The notes under the pieces are model-generated. The model did not search any database and had not been told where the DNA came from. It was given only the letters and a program-made list of their open reading frames with translations. DNA of 64,000 nt from Paraburkholderia youngii (GTDB taxonomy: Bacteria; Pseudomonadota; Gammaproteobacteria; Burkholderiales; Burkholderiaceae). The position numbers were made by a program, and so were the translations under genes. Position 1 is the first letter of the stretch; every line of letters begins with the position of its first letter. Below, piece by piece: positions 27,541 to 36,594 of this stretch. The stretch is taken from positions 3,465,165-3,529,164 of the forward strand of contig NZ_JAALDK010000001.1 of NCBI RefSeq assembly GCF_013366925.1, given 5' to 3'.

Positions 27541-29304
27541 ATGTCTGCAGTTGTTTCATCCCTGAGTCCGGCCACGGCCACCACGACCGCCGACGACACG
27601 CTCAAGCAGAAGACCCGCGACGCGGGCATCGTGTCGGGCGGCCATCTGGTTGCGAAGGCGCTGAAAAACGAGGGAATCGACACGATCTTCACGCTGTGCG
27701 GCGGCCACATCATCGATATCTACGACGGCTGCGTCGACGAAGGCATCCGCATCATCGACGTGCGCCACGAGCAGGTCGCCGCGCACGCGGCCGACGGCTA
27801 CGCGCGCCAGACCGGCAAGCTCGGCTGCGTGGTGACCACCGCCGGCCCCGGCTGCACGAACGCGGTGACCGGCATCGCCACCGCGTTCCGCTCGGAAAGC
27901 CCGATCCTGCACATCGGCGGGCAGGGCGCGCTGACCCAGCACAAGATGGGTTCGCTGCAAGACCTGCCGCACGTCGACATCATGGCGCCGATCACGAAGT
28001 TCGCCGCGAGCGTATCGAGCACCGAGCGCGTCGCCGACATGATCTCGATGGCCGCTCGCGAATGCTTCAACGGCGCGCCCGGTCCCGCCTACCTGGAAAT
28101 TCCGCGCGACGTGCTCGACCGCGAAGTCGACGCGACGCGCGCGATCGTGCCGCGGCCGGGCCGCTATCGCGCGTCGACGAAATCGATCGGCGATCCGCGC
28201 GACATCGAAAAACTCGCCGATATCCTCGTCAACGCCGAACGCCCCGCGATCCTGTACGGTCAGCAGGTGTGGACCGCGCGCGGTCACGAGGAAGCGATCG
28301 CGCTGCTTCGCGGCATCGAGATTCCCGGCTACTTCAACGGCGCGAGCCGCGGGCTGCTGCCGCCCGGCGATCCGCATCACTTCGATCGCACGCGTTCGCA
28401 GGCGTTTGCGAATGCCGACGTGCTGATCGTGGTCGGCACGCCGTTCGATTTCCGCATGGGCTACGGCCGACGCATCAGCAAGGAATTGACGCTGGTGCAG
28501 ATCGATATGGACTACCGAACCGTCGGCAAGAATCGCGATATCGATCTGGGCCTCGTCGGCGATCCGGGCGCGATTCTCGCTGCCGTGCTGCAAGCCGCGA
28601 GCGGTCGTATCAAGGACGACAGGCGTCAGGCGCGCCGCAAATGGATGGCGCAGTTGCGCGACGCCGAAGCGACCGCGACCGAAAAACTGCTGCCACTGTT
28701 CCGCTCGAATAGCACGCCGATTCATCCGTACCGCGTCGCGTACGAACTCAACGAATTCCTGTCCGACGACACCGTGTATATCGGCGATGGCGGCGACGTG
28801 GTGACGATCTCCGCGCAAGCGGTGCGGCCGCGCCGACCGGGGCAGTGGATGGACCCCGGCGCGCTCGGCTCGCTCGGCGTCGGCACCGGCTTCGCGCTCG
28901 CGGCGAAGCTCGCGCATCCGCAAAAGGAAGTGCTCTGCTATTACGGCGACGGCTCGTTCGGCATGACCGCGTTCGACATGGAAACCGCGAATCGCTTCGG
29001 CGCGCCGTATCTCGCGGTGGTTGGCAACAACTCGGCGATGAACCAGATCCGCTACGGCCAGCTTGCCAAGTACGGCGAGGAACGCGGCAACGTCGGCAAT
29101 CTGCTCGGCGACGTGCCGTTCAACAAATTCGCCGAAATGCTCGGCGGCTATGGCGAGGAAGTGCGCGATCCCGCGCAGATCGCGAGCGCGCTACAGCGTG
29201 CGCGCGAAGCGATTCATCGCACCGGCCGCTCGGCGGTGGTCAACATCTGGGTCGACCCGCGTGAATACGCACCGGGCACGAAGAACCAGACCATGTACAA
29301 ATAA
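27541..29304 (+). CDS. ThDP-dependent lyase/decarboxylase
   Basis: A 587-residue enzyme of the acetolactate synthase superfamily. Glu77 in VRHEQVAAHAADGY is the residue that activates the thiazolium; the diphosphate/metal motif begins with Gly469-Asp-Gly (GDGSFG) and ends in NN about 25 residues later. By eye the N-terminal half resembles benzaldehyde lyase and acetolactate-synthase-like 2-hydroxyacyl-CoA lyases (TLCGGHIIDIYDGC) more than oxalyl-CoA decarboxylase, which has YGVVGIPVT there and a FNNGGIY motif late; both are absent here. It is followed after 24 bp by an Frc-like CoA-transferase. So it may decarboxylate oxalyl-CoA or cleave another 2-hydroxyacyl-CoA to formyl-CoA (inference). 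The ATG at 27541 follows AGGAG by six bases; the ATG at 27535 is too close to it. Confidence 0.85.
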   Translation: MSAVVSSLSPATATTTADDTLKQKTRDAGIVSGGHLVAKALKNEGIDTIFTLCGGHIIDIYDGCVDEGIRIIDVRHEQVAAHAADGYARQTGKLGCVVTTAGPGCTNAVTGIATAFRSESPILHIGGQGALTQHKMGSLQDLPHVDIMAPITKFAASVSSTERVADMISMAARECFNGAPGPAYLEIPRDVLDREVDATRAIVPRPGRYRASTKSIGDPRDIEKLADILVNAERPAILYGQQVWTARGHEEAIALLRGIEIPGYFNGASRGLLPPGDPHHFDRTRSQAFANADVLIVVGTPFDFRMGYGRRISKELTLVQIDMDYRTVGKNRDIDLGLVGDPGAILAAVLQAASGRIKDDRRQARRKWMAQLRDAEATATEKLLPLFRSNSTPIHPYRVAYELNEFLSDDTVYIGDGGDVVTISAQAVRPRRPGQWMDPGALGSLGVGTGFALAAKLAHPQKEVLCYYGDGSFGMTAFDMETANRFGAPYLAVVGNNSAMNQIRYGQLAKYGEERGNVGNLLGDVPFNKFAEMLGGYGEEVRDPAQIASALQRAREAIHRTGRSAVVNIWVDPREYAPGTKNQTMYK

Positions 29305-29328
29305 CCTTCATCGTTCAGGAGACACGAC

Positions 29329-30576
29329 ATGGCCAAGGCACTCGACGGTGTGCGCATCCTCGATTTCACGCATGTGCAATCGGGACCGACCTGCACGCAA
29401 TTGCTCGCATGGTTCGGCGCGGACGTGATCAAGGTGGAACGGGCAGGCGCGGGCGACATCACGCGCGAGCAACTGCGTGATATTCCCGACGTGGATAGCC
29501 TCTACTTCACGATGCTCAATCACAACAAGCGCTCGGTCACGATCGACACCAAGCATCCGGAAGGCAAGCAGGTGCTCGAAGCGCTGATCCAGAAATGCGA
29601 CGTACTGGTCGAAAACTTCGCACCGGGCGCACTCGACCGGATGGGCTTCACGTGGGAGCGGATTCAAGAATTGAATCCGCGCATGATCGTCGCATCGGTG
29701 AAGGGCTTCGGTCCCGGTCCTTACGAGGACTGCAAAGTCTATGAGAACGTCGCGCAATGCGCGGGCGGGGCGGCGTCGACCACCGGCTTCGACGACGGCC
29801 CGCCGGTCGTGACCGGCGCGCAGATCGGCGATAGCGGCACGGGGCTGCATCTCGCGCTCGGCATCGTCACCGCGCTCTATCAACGCACGCATACCGGACG
29901 CGGCCAGCGCGTGCTCGCCGCGATGCAGGACGGCGTGCTCAATCTGTGCCGCGTCAAACTGCGCGATCAGCAGCGGCTCGATCGCACCGGCGTGATGAAA
30001 GAGTATCCGCAATATCCGAACGGCACGTTCGGCGACGCGGTGCCGCGCGCGGGCAATGCGTCGGGCGGCGGGCAGCCGGGCTGGATTCTGAAGTGCAAGG
30101 GGTGGGAGACGGACCCCAACGCATATATCTACTTCATCACGCAGGCGCCCGTGTGGGCGAAGATCTGCAACGTGATCGGCAAGGAAGAGTGGGCCACGGA
30201 CCCCGACTACGCGACAGCGCCCGCGCGCCTGCCGCGACTGAAGGAGATCTTCGCCGAAATCGAACGCTGGACGATGACGAAGACCAAGTTCGAGGCGATG
30301 CAGATCCTGAACAAATACGACATTCCGTGCGGGCCGATCCTGTCGATGAAGGAAATTGCCGAGGAGCCGTCGCTGCGCAAAACCGGCACGATCGTCGAAG
30401 TCGATCATCCACAGCGCGGCAAGTATCTGACCGTCGGCAATCCGATCAAGCTGTCCGACAGCCCGACCGACGTCAAACGCTCGCCGCTGCTTGGCGAACA
30501 TACCGATGAAGTGATGGCCGAGCTCGGTTATTCGGCCGAGCAGATCATGGCGCTGCGCACGGCTGGCGCGATCTAG
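29329..30576 (+). CDS. frc: Formyl-CoA:oxalate CoA-transferase-like (class III)
   Basis: A 415-residue class III CoA-transferase. Asp168 in QIGDSGTG is the catalytic aspartate. The mobile glycine loop is SGGGQPGW (245-252), where known Frc proteins have four glycines. The sequence agrees closely, from memory, with E. coli YfdW ([33 protein letters not shown]); position 48 is glutamine as in YfdW, not tryptophan as in the Oxalobacter enzyme. It transfers CoA from formyl-CoA to oxalate or a similar acid. Its place between the ThDP lyase and the FAH-family gene, plus two OFA carriers in the island, supports a formyl-CoA cycle. Confidence 0.88.
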   Translation: MAKALDGVRILDFTHVQSGPTCTQLLAWFGADVIKVERAGAGDITREQLRDIPDVDSLYFTMLNHNKRSVTIDTKHPEGKQVLEALIQKCDVLVENFAPGALDRMGFTWERIQELNPRMIVASVKGFGPGPYEDCKVYENVAQCAGGAASTTGFDDGPPVVTGAQIGDSGTGLHLALGIVTALYQRTHTGRGQRVLAAMQDGVLNLCRVKLRDQQRLDRTGVMKEYPQYPNGTFGDAVPRAGNASGGGQPGWILKCKGWETDPNAYIYFITQAPVWAKICNVIGKEEWATDPDYATAPARLPRLKEIFAEIERWTMTKTKFEAMQILNKYDIPCGPILSMKEIAEEPSLRKTGTIVEVDHPQRGKYLTVGNPIKLSDSPTDVKRSPLLGEHTDEVMAELGYSAEQIMALRTAGAI

Positions 30577-30585
30577 GAGCGAGGC

Positions 30586-31401
30586 ATGCAGACGTGGATG
30601 CGGTTCATGTCGGGCGACGGCGGCATCGTGTTCGGTCGTGTCGAAGGCGCCTACCTGCACGAGTACGAAAGTCTCGCACAGCCGGTGCCGACCGGCGCGG
30701 TTCTGTCGCTGCGCGCACTGACGCCGCTGGCGCCGTGCGCGCCGGGCAAGATCGTCGCACTGTGGAATAACTATCACGCGCTCGCGGCGAAGCTCGACAA
30801 ACCCGTGCCTACCCATCCGCTGTTTCTGATGAAGCCGGCGGCGTCGGTAATCGGCACGGGCGAGCCGATCCGCCGGCCGCGGCATTACGCGGGCAAGATC
30901 GTCTACGAGGGCGAGCTCGGTATCGTGATCGGCCAGCGTTGCCGCGATCTGGATGTGCAGCAGGCGGAGGCGGCGATTTTCGGCTTCACGCTCGTCAACG
31001 ACGTCACCGCCGCCGATCTGCTCAACGAGAATCCGCATTTTCCGCAGTGGTGCCGCGCGAAAAGCTTCGATACGTTCTGTTGTCTGGGTCCGGCCATCGT
31101 CTCCGGTTTCGACTGGCGGGCCGCGCGCCTGCTGACGACACTCGACGGCGTCGAGCGTCAGAACTATCCGCTCGCCGATATGGTCTTTTCGCCGGCCGAG
31201 CAGGTGAGTCTGATTTCACAGGATCTGACGCTCGAACCCGGCGACGTGATCGCGTGCGGCACTTCGGTGGGCGTGGGTTCGATCAAGGACGGTGCAACGG
31301 TGTCGATCACGATCGATGGGATCGGCACGCTGAGCAATACCTTGAGCGCGGCGCCGCGCGACGAGCCACGGCGATTGGGCGATACCGCGAACGCCGGTTG
31401 A
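30586..31401 (+). CDS. Fumarylacetoacetate hydrolase family enzyme
   Basis: A 271-residue protein. The metal ligands are the two glutamates of YEGELGIVIG and the aspartate of LVNDVTAADL, as in FAH-fold hydrolases, decarboxylases and oxaloacetate tautomerases. The SFDTFCCLGPAIV and GDVIACGTSVGVG stretches are typical. It begins 9 bp after frc, so it is the third gene of the operon. In this setting it may hydrolyse or decarboxylate a keto acid that feeds or leaves the pathway (inference). Confidence 0.88.
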   Translation: MQTWMRFMSGDGGIVFGRVEGAYLHEYESLAQPVPTGAVLSLRALTPLAPCAPGKIVALWNNYHALAAKLDKPVPTHPLFLMKPAASVIGTGEPIRRPRHYAGKIVYEGELGIVIGQRCRDLDVQQAEAAIFGFTLVNDVTAADLLNENPHFPQWCRAKSFDTFCCLGPAIVSGFDWRAARLLTTLDGVERQNYPLADMVFSPAEQVSLISQDLTLEPGDVIACGTSVGVGSIKDGATVSITIDGIGTLSNTLSAAPRDEPRRLGDTANAG

Positions 31402-31455
31402 CGAGGGCAGGGACCTCGGGCTCTTGCCTTTTCATCGCATCACGGAGGATCACGC

Positions 31456-32301
31456 ATGCCGCAAGCCTGTGGGAGTGCCGTGTTGACGGACCTGTTGCTG
31501 CTGCTTGCGGTGGCCGTCGCGATGGCGTTGGTCGCCGTGCTGACGGTCGCAGTGACCGCGCTCACGCGACGACAGTTCGGGGGGCGTTCGGCGCATCGGC
31601 ACACATGCGTGCGCGAACGAGATCCAAAACACAGGGCCCGGATGCTCGCATTGCTCGGCAGCGGCATGGGTTTGGCGGTCGCGTCGATAGGCTTGATGGG
31701 TTACCTGTTGGCCGCGGCGCACGAGAACACCGAACGCATCGAACTATTTTCAGCCGTATTGATCGGCGCGCTGATCTTCGCGACCTGTGCGATCGCGTTC
31801 TGCAAACTGCGCGGCGTATTGCAACTCGAGGCGGCCGCGCTGCCGGGCCATCACGTCGTCAATCTGTTTGCGCTGCTGTTATGCGGCTGGCTCGGTTACA
31901 GCTTCGTCACCGAACAGGAACAGCCATTCGGACTCGCGGCATTGCTCGCGACGGGCGCGCTGGCAATGGCGATGGGCGTGCATCTGATGCTGAGCCGCGA
32001 GTACTCGTCCGACCCCGCTCACGCGGCGCATCACGACGGTTGCGCACCGCGCATGCGTGCGGTCGCTGCGCGCAGCGAGGGCCTGGCGATCGGCAAGCCG
32101 GGCCTGCTCGCGAACCTCGAGTGGCATGGTGGAGAAGAGCAGACGTGGGCGCTTCGCGATGTCGCGCCGGCGATGATGCGCTTGAGCGCCTGGGCTGATC
32201 GTCGGAATGCGCGTGACGGTAGACGAAGCAATGGGCGCCAGCGCGACGGTTCGCGCAAATGTACACACAAGCGGCCGGTTCATTTCACTACGCGCCGCTA
32301 A
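31456..32301 (+). CDS. Membrane protein of unknown function
   Basis: A 281-residue protein with GGAGG seven bases before the ATG. Five hydrophobic segments (about 9-33, 62-85, 93-115, 133-150, 155-172) are followed by a 100-residue basic, polar tail that should lie in the cytoplasm. A histidine-rich loop (RSAHRHT) and the tail's HAAHHDG are notable but not a known metal site. It follows the FAH gene by 54 bp and may belong to the same operon. No family recognised. Confidence 0.6.
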   Translation: MPQACGSAVLTDLLLLLAVAVAMALVAVLTVAVTALTRRQFGGRSAHRHTCVRERDPKHRARMLALLGSGMGLAVASIGLMGYLLAAAHENTERIELFSAVLIGALIFATCAIAFCKLRGVLQLEAAALPGHHVVNLFALLLCGWLGYSFVTEQEQPFGLAALLATGALAMAMGVHLMLSREYSSDPAHAAHHDGCAPRMRAVAARSEGLAIGKPGLLANLEWHGGEEQTWALRDVAPAMMRLSAWADRRNARDGRRSNGRQRDGSRKCTHKRPVHFTTRR

Positions 32302-32347
32302 TCGACGATGCATACGCCCCTGACAAACCTGATTGCCAATCGCGAAG

Positions 32348-32370
32348 ACGGCGGGATGATGATCCCGCCG
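32348..32370. terminator. Hairpin between convergent genes
   Basis: A 9-bp GC-rich stem (32349-32357 with 32362-32370) with a GATG loop, lying between the membrane-protein gene and the convergent 106-residue gene. The T tract is weak. Confidence 0.4.
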
Positions 32371-32391
32371 CCCGAGTCTTGTTCAATGCTT

Positions 32392-32712
32392 CTAGTCACC
32401 AACCGCCGCGGCGAATTCGCTGTAGTACTGCGTCTTCCTGTGCAGAATGAGTTGCGCGAGAAAGTCGGCATCGTACGCGCGATGCAGATGGCTGTGATAG
32501 CGCTCGATATAAGCGGTGATTCGCGCCAACTCGCCATTGAACTCTTTCAGCATGTCGAGCGTCGCGCGGTCCCAGCGAAACCGCAGCCCGAGATCGCTGA
32601 ACGCGGCATTGTAGGCGCTCAGATGCGCATCGTCGGGATGGTCCTGGTGATCCGCCGCCGCTGTGCGAGCGTTGCGCGTACTAATACGGGATTCAACCGG
32701 AGTGTGGTTCAT
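32392..32712 (-). CDS. Conserved-looking hypothetical protein, 106 residues
   Basis: A small soluble protein with a strong GAGGAGG before the ATG at 32712. The C-terminal half (GLRFRWDRATLDMLKEFNG and RYHSHLHRAYDADFL) is helical and carries two HxH-like histidines and conserved-looking aromatics. The N-terminal 45 residues are polar. It lies 96 bp behind the LysR gene on the same strand, with a copy of the ATAGTTAAAGTTT word in the gap. No domain recognised. Confidence 0.65.
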   Translation of the reverse strand: MNHTPVESRISTRNARTAAADHQDHPDDAHLSAYNAAFSDLGLRFRWDRATLDMLKEFNGELARITAYIERYHSHLHRAYDADFLAQLILHRKTQYYSEFAAAVGD

Positions 32713-32778
32713 GATCGGCCTCCTCGGCTCGCAAGTGAAAGAACTCGCTTGCAGCATAGAAGCCGCGATCGATTTGCA

Positions 32779-32791
32779 ATAGTTAAAGTTT
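32779..32791. promoter_or_regulatory. Shared 13-bp word, copy 1
   Basis: ATAGTTAAAGTTT upstream of the 106-residue gene. The same word occurs at 39203 and, with one change and inverted, at 33794. Confidence 0.45.
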
Positions 32792-32808
32792 TATTGGCTT
32801 TCCATAGC

Positions 32809-33756
32809 TTAAGGCTTATGCACGCTCAGTTCCTTCACGCGCGTGATCTTTTCGATCAGATTGGCGCCTTCCTCCATCAGGAAGCGTTTGAAGGCAACGG
32901 CGACCGGCGGCAGACGTTTGTTCTTCCGATGCACGACGTACCAATTGAGCATGACCGGAAAGCTCTCGACGTCGAGCACGACCAGATGACCCAATTGCAA
33001 TTCGAGGCTGATCGTATGGGCGGACAGAAACGCGATGCCCATTCCGGCAATGACCGCCTGCTTGATCGTCTCGGTGCTCTTGATCTCCATCGCGATCTTC
33101 AGATTGGACAGTCGGCCGGCAAAACCCTCTTCCATCGAATTCCATGTATCGGAGCCGCGTTCGCGCACGATGAACGCTTCGTTCGCGAGTTGACTGAAGC
33201 GGATATTGCGCTTGTGCGCAAGCGGATGAGTGGGCGCCGCGACGATCACGTACGGATGCGGCGCGAACGGTTCATTGGTCGCGTCGGTTTCGTGCGGCGG
33301 ACGCACCATCACCGCGAGGTCGGTCTGATTGGTCGCCAGTTGATGCAGCAGTTCTTCGCGGTTGTGCACCGCGAGATTCAGATCGACACCCGAATAGCGA
33401 CGCGTGAATTCGGCGAGAAGGCGCGGAAAGAAATAGTCGCCGGCGCTGATCACGGCGACATTCAGCTTGCCGCCGGAGACGCCCTTCAACTGGCTCATCG
33501 CTTCGTCGACTTCATGGAACTGCTGCATGATCGCGCGACTGTAGTGAAGCATTTCGGTGCCGGCCGGCGTCAGATAAATCTTTTTGCCGAGTTGCTCGAA
33601 CAGAGGCAGCCCCGCATGTTCTTCGAGTTGCCGGACCTGGGTGGAAACGGCTGGCTGAGTCAGATGCAATTCTTCCGCGGCGCGCGAAAAACTCAGGTGG
33701 CGCGCCACCGTTTCAAAGACCTTCAGTTGCCGCAGAGTTGCATTGCGCATCGTCAT
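32809..33756 (-). CDS. LysR family regulator (CbbR-like)
   Basis: A 315-residue LysR protein. The helix-turn-helix is LSFSRAAEELHLTQPAVSTQVRQLEEH, typical of the CbbR/CysB side of the family, followed by a two-lobe effector domain (KLNVAVISAGDYFFPRLL; GMGIAFLSAHTI). Two ATGs at 33756 and 33750 are close; I chose the first. It is divergent from the OxlT-like gene, its probable target. AT-rich words near its own promoter are candidate sites. Confidence 0.88.
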   Translation of the reverse strand: MTMRNATLRQLKVFETVARHLSFSRAAEELHLTQPAVSTQVRQLEEHAGLPLFEQLGKKIYLTPAGTEMLHYSRAIMQQFHEVDEAMSQLKGVSGGKLNVAVISAGDYFFPRLLAEFTRRYSGVDLNLAVHNREELLHQLATNQTDLAVMVRPPHETDATNEPFAPHPYVIVAAPTHPLAHKRNIRFSQLANEAFIVRERGSDTWNSMEEGFAGRLSNLKIAMEIKSTETIKQAVIAGMGIAFLSAHTISLELQLGHLVVLDVESFPVMLNWYVVHRKNKRLPPVAVAFKRFLMEEGANLIEKITRVKELSVHKP

Positions 33757-34132
33757 GGTCGATGTATAAGGAAACGTGAATCGACATAATAACAAACTTT
33801 AATTATGAGTAATTCAGCGATGACCCTAGCATGAAACCCATAACAAGCCGAATAGCCACCGTAATACGCGGGTTAACGCATAGATATGTGGTGCGGCGGA
33901 CTCAATAGCGGGGAATAAGCTGCAATGCTTACCGGCACGAAGCGTGGTTCTCGTCGGAATAAAGCAAGAACTATCATCGAAACGCGGGGTCGGGGGATTT
34001 GCGGAAAAGCATGAAAGCATCGACTTCGAGATTTCCCGAATAGCGAAGTTCTCGGGCCATAACGATAAGGCGGGACGCATCCAGCGCGGCGCGTAAGCCG
34101 GCTGCACTAAATAAATAGTGGAGACAAGGCTC
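33757..34132. other. Divergent region between LysR and oxlT
   Basis: 376 bp, AT-richer than the genes. It carries the inverted word at 33794-33806 and no gene. Confidence 0.45.
33794..33806. promoter_or_regulatory. Shared 13-bp word, copy 2 (inverted)
   Basis: AAACTTTAATTAT, the reverse complement of ATAATTAAAGTTT. It sits 38 bp in front of the LysR start, within the LysR/oxlT divergent promoter. Confidence 0.45.
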
Positions 34133-35482
34133 ATGGACAATATCACCCAGCAATCGACGACGGGTATGTCATGGCGTAACCGATGGTCGCAATTGGTCAT
34201 CGGCATGATATGCATGGCGCTGGTGGCGAATCTGCAATATGCGTGGACGTTATTCGTGGCTCCGATGCATGCGCGGCATAACTGGAGCGAGGCGTCGATC
34301 CAGCTCGCGTTCTCGATCTTCATTCTGACCGAGACGTGGCTCGTGCCGTTCGAGGGCTGGCTCGTCGATCGATTCGGGCCGCGCCCGGTGGTGGCAGGCG
34401 GCGCGCTATGCGCGGGTTTGTCCTGGATTCTCAATTCGTATGCAACGACGCTCGGCATGTTGTATTTCGCCGCGGTGATTGGGGGCATAGGCGCGGGCGG
34501 CGTGTACGGAACATGTGTCGGCAATGCGCTCAAATGGTTTCCCGACCGGCGCGGTCTCGCCGCTGGTTTGACGGCCGCGGGCTTTGGCGCGGGTGCGGCG
34601 CTGACGGTGATTCCGATTGCAAACATGATTACGCGCCGCGGCTATGAAGAGACGTTCCTGTTCTTCGGCATCGTGCAAGGCGTCAGCATTCTGCTGCTCG
34701 CGATGCTCCTGACGCGGCCGATCTTGCGTCAGGCAGGGGTACGCAAGAGCCGCTTCGCGGTGTCGAAAGTCGATTTCACGTCGCGACAGATGATCAAAAC
34801 GCCAGTGTTCTGGGTGATCTACGCGTCCTTCGTCGCGGTCGCGGCGGGTGGTTTGATGGCGACCGCGCAGATCGGCCCGATCGCGAAAGACTGGGGCATA
34901 GCGCGCATTCCGATGTCGGTCTTCGGCGCGACGTTGCCGCTGCTGACTCTCACGCTGTCGATCGACAATATCTTCAACGGCTTGACGCGTCCGCTGTGCG
35001 GCTTCATCTCCGACAAGATCGGCCGTGAAAACACGATGTTCGTGATCTTCATCGGCGAAGGGCTCGCATTGCTCGGCATGATGCAGTTCGGCAGCAATCC
35101 GTATGCGTTCATGGCCTTTGCCGCGTTGATCTTCCTGTTCTGGGGCGAGATCTTCTCGATCTTCCCGGCGACTTGCGCGGATACGTTCGGCAGCAAGTAT
35201 GCGGCCGCCAATGCAGGCACGTTGTACACCGCGAAGGGTACGGCCTCGTTGCTGGTGCCGATCGCGTCGGTACTCGCCGCGACGGGCGGCTGGAACCTCG
35301 TCTTCATCGTTTCCGCCATCATCACGATCGCAGCGGGCATTTCCGCGAAGTTCATCCTCGAGCCGATGCGCACGCGCTGGATCGAATCGCACGATGAACC
35401 TCAGGGCGCGCTGGCCGTCGCGGGTCATGGCAATGGCAATGCGTCGAGAATGAGTCACTGGCCGGAACAGTCCGGCGAATAA
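34133..35482 (+). CDS. oxlT: Oxalate/formate antiporter (OxlT-like)
   Basis: A 449-residue OFA-family carrier with twelve transmembrane helices. It opens with WRNRWSQLVIGMICMALVANLQYAWTLFV read in pieces, a pattern close to Oxalobacter OxlT, and has WFPDRRGLAAGLTAAGFGAGA and FPATCADTFGSKYAAANAGTLY. OxlT exchanges oxalate for formate and drives proton-motive force during oxalate decarboxylation. The ATG at 34133 fits the family; a GTG at 34118 adds five residues. It is divergent from the LysR gene. Oxalate as substrate is likely from similarity but not proven. Confidence 0.85.
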   Translation: MDNITQQSTTGMSWRNRWSQLVIGMICMALVANLQYAWTLFVAPMHARHNWSEASIQLAFSIFILTETWLVPFEGWLVDRFGPRPVVAGGALCAGLSWILNSYATTLGMLYFAAVIGGIGAGGVYGTCVGNALKWFPDRRGLAAGLTAAGFGAGAALTVIPIANMITRRGYEETFLFFGIVQGVSILLLAMLLTRPILRQAGVRKSRFAVSKVDFTSRQMIKTPVFWVIYASFVAVAAGGLMATAQIGPIAKDWGIARIPMSVFGATLPLLTLTLSIDNIFNGLTRPLCGFISDKIGRENTMFVIFIGEGLALLGMMQFGSNPYAFMAFAALIFLFWGEIFSIFPATCADTFGSKYAAANAGTLYTAKGTASLLVPIASVLAATGGWNLVFIVSAIITIAAGISAKFILEPMRTRWIESHDEPQGALAVAGHGNGNASRMSHWPEQSGE

Positions 35483-35512
35483 CGTGAGCGTCGCGCGCCC
35501 GGAACCGACGCC

Positions 35513-36502
35513 ATGAATGTTTCGTTGCAGCAGCTCAAGGTATTCGTCGCGGTCGCGCGCGAGCGCAGTTTCACGCGCGCGGCGCGCGAGTTCGATCTGA
35601 CGCAGTCGGCCATCAGCCGTTGTGTGCGTGAACTGGAAGACGCGGTTGAATTGAAGCTGTTCGATCGCACGACACGCCAGGTCGAACTGACGAATGCGGG
35701 TGCGAGTCTCGAGAGAAGAATCGGCCGGCTGCTCGACGAAATCGAATTGACGCTGCTCGAAGAGCGCGCTGCTTACGACGGACACACGGGCGTCGTGTTA
35801 TTCGCGAGTAATCCGGTGTTGTCGTCGGGCTGGGTGCCGCGGGCTTTGGCGCAGTGCGCGTCGGTTTATGCCGAACTCGTCGTGTCGGTCAAGGATCAGC
35901 CTCAATGCAGCGTAATGTCCAGTGTCGAGCAGGGTGAAGTGGATTTCGGCGCGGTCTGCGTGACCGCACCCGTCGATAGTCCTCTCTTACATGCTCAGGT
36001 ACTTTTCACTACGCCACTGCATGCGGTGCTTCCATCCATACATCCGCTAGCCCAGAACGACAGCATCGAATGGCACGCGTTGCGCGATTGTCCGCTGATC
36101 ACGCTGAATGCCGATACCGGCGTGCGTGCCGCGCTCGAACGCGTACTCGCCGCGAACGAATTGAAGCGCCGGCCGATGCAGGAACTCGGACACGTCGCGG
36201 CGGTAGCGCGCATGGTCGAATTGGGACTGGGTGTCGGCGTATTGCCTGTCGATGCGCATTGGCCTTCGCCGGGCGCTTCGTTGGTGAGTCGTCCGCTGGT
36301 TCCCGAAACGACATTGACGACGGTACTCATGCACCGCAGAAACCGCTCGCTTCGTCCCAATGCGGCTGCTGCGTGGGCGCAGTTCGTCGCATCGACGACC
36401 GGTCATGCGCGGATCGCGGACGAAGTGCCTGCCGCAGCCGCTGCCGCAACGCAAAGCTTCAGCTGGCAGTCCGTGCGGCAAAGCCTGTTGCCGGAACCTT
36501 AG
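35513..36502 (+). CDS. LysR family transcriptional regulator
   Basis: A 329-residue LysR protein: helix-turn-helix RSFTRAARELFDLTQSAISR-like (RSFTRAAREFDLTQSAISRC) and an effector domain ending VARMVELGLGVGVLPVDA. The last 40 residues are an Ala-rich tail beyond the usual length. It lies 30 bp after oxlT and 92 bp before the aldehyde dehydrogenase gene, all on one strand, so it may be read with them. Confidence 0.88.
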   Translation: MNVSLQQLKVFVAVARERSFTRAAREFDLTQSAISRCVRELEDAVELKLFDRTTRQVELTNAGASLERRIGRLLDEIELTLLEERAAYDGHTGVVLFASNPVLSSGWVPRALAQCASVYAELVVSVKDQPQCSVMSSVEQGEVDFGAVCVTAPVDSPLLHAQVLFTTPLHAVLPSIHPLAQNDSIEWHALRDCPLITLNADTGVRAALERVLAANELKRRPMQELGHVAAVARMVELGLGVGVLPVDAHWPSPGASLVSRPLVPETTLTTVLMHRRNRSLRPNAAAAWAQFVASTTGHARIADEVPAAAAAATQSFSWQSVRQSLLPEP

Positions 36503-36594
36503 ATAAGGGCCGACCGAAAAGCTCGCGCGATGCGCGCCATTCGATCGATGCGCCGCCAGTCAGCCACATAACGTCCTACTCAAGGAGCTTCATG

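Noticed and set aside
36070..36594. N-terminal extension of the aldehyde dehydrogenase into the LysR gene
   Set aside because: The extension is the out-of-frame shadow of the LysR gene; ALDH similarity begins after AAGGAG at 36582.
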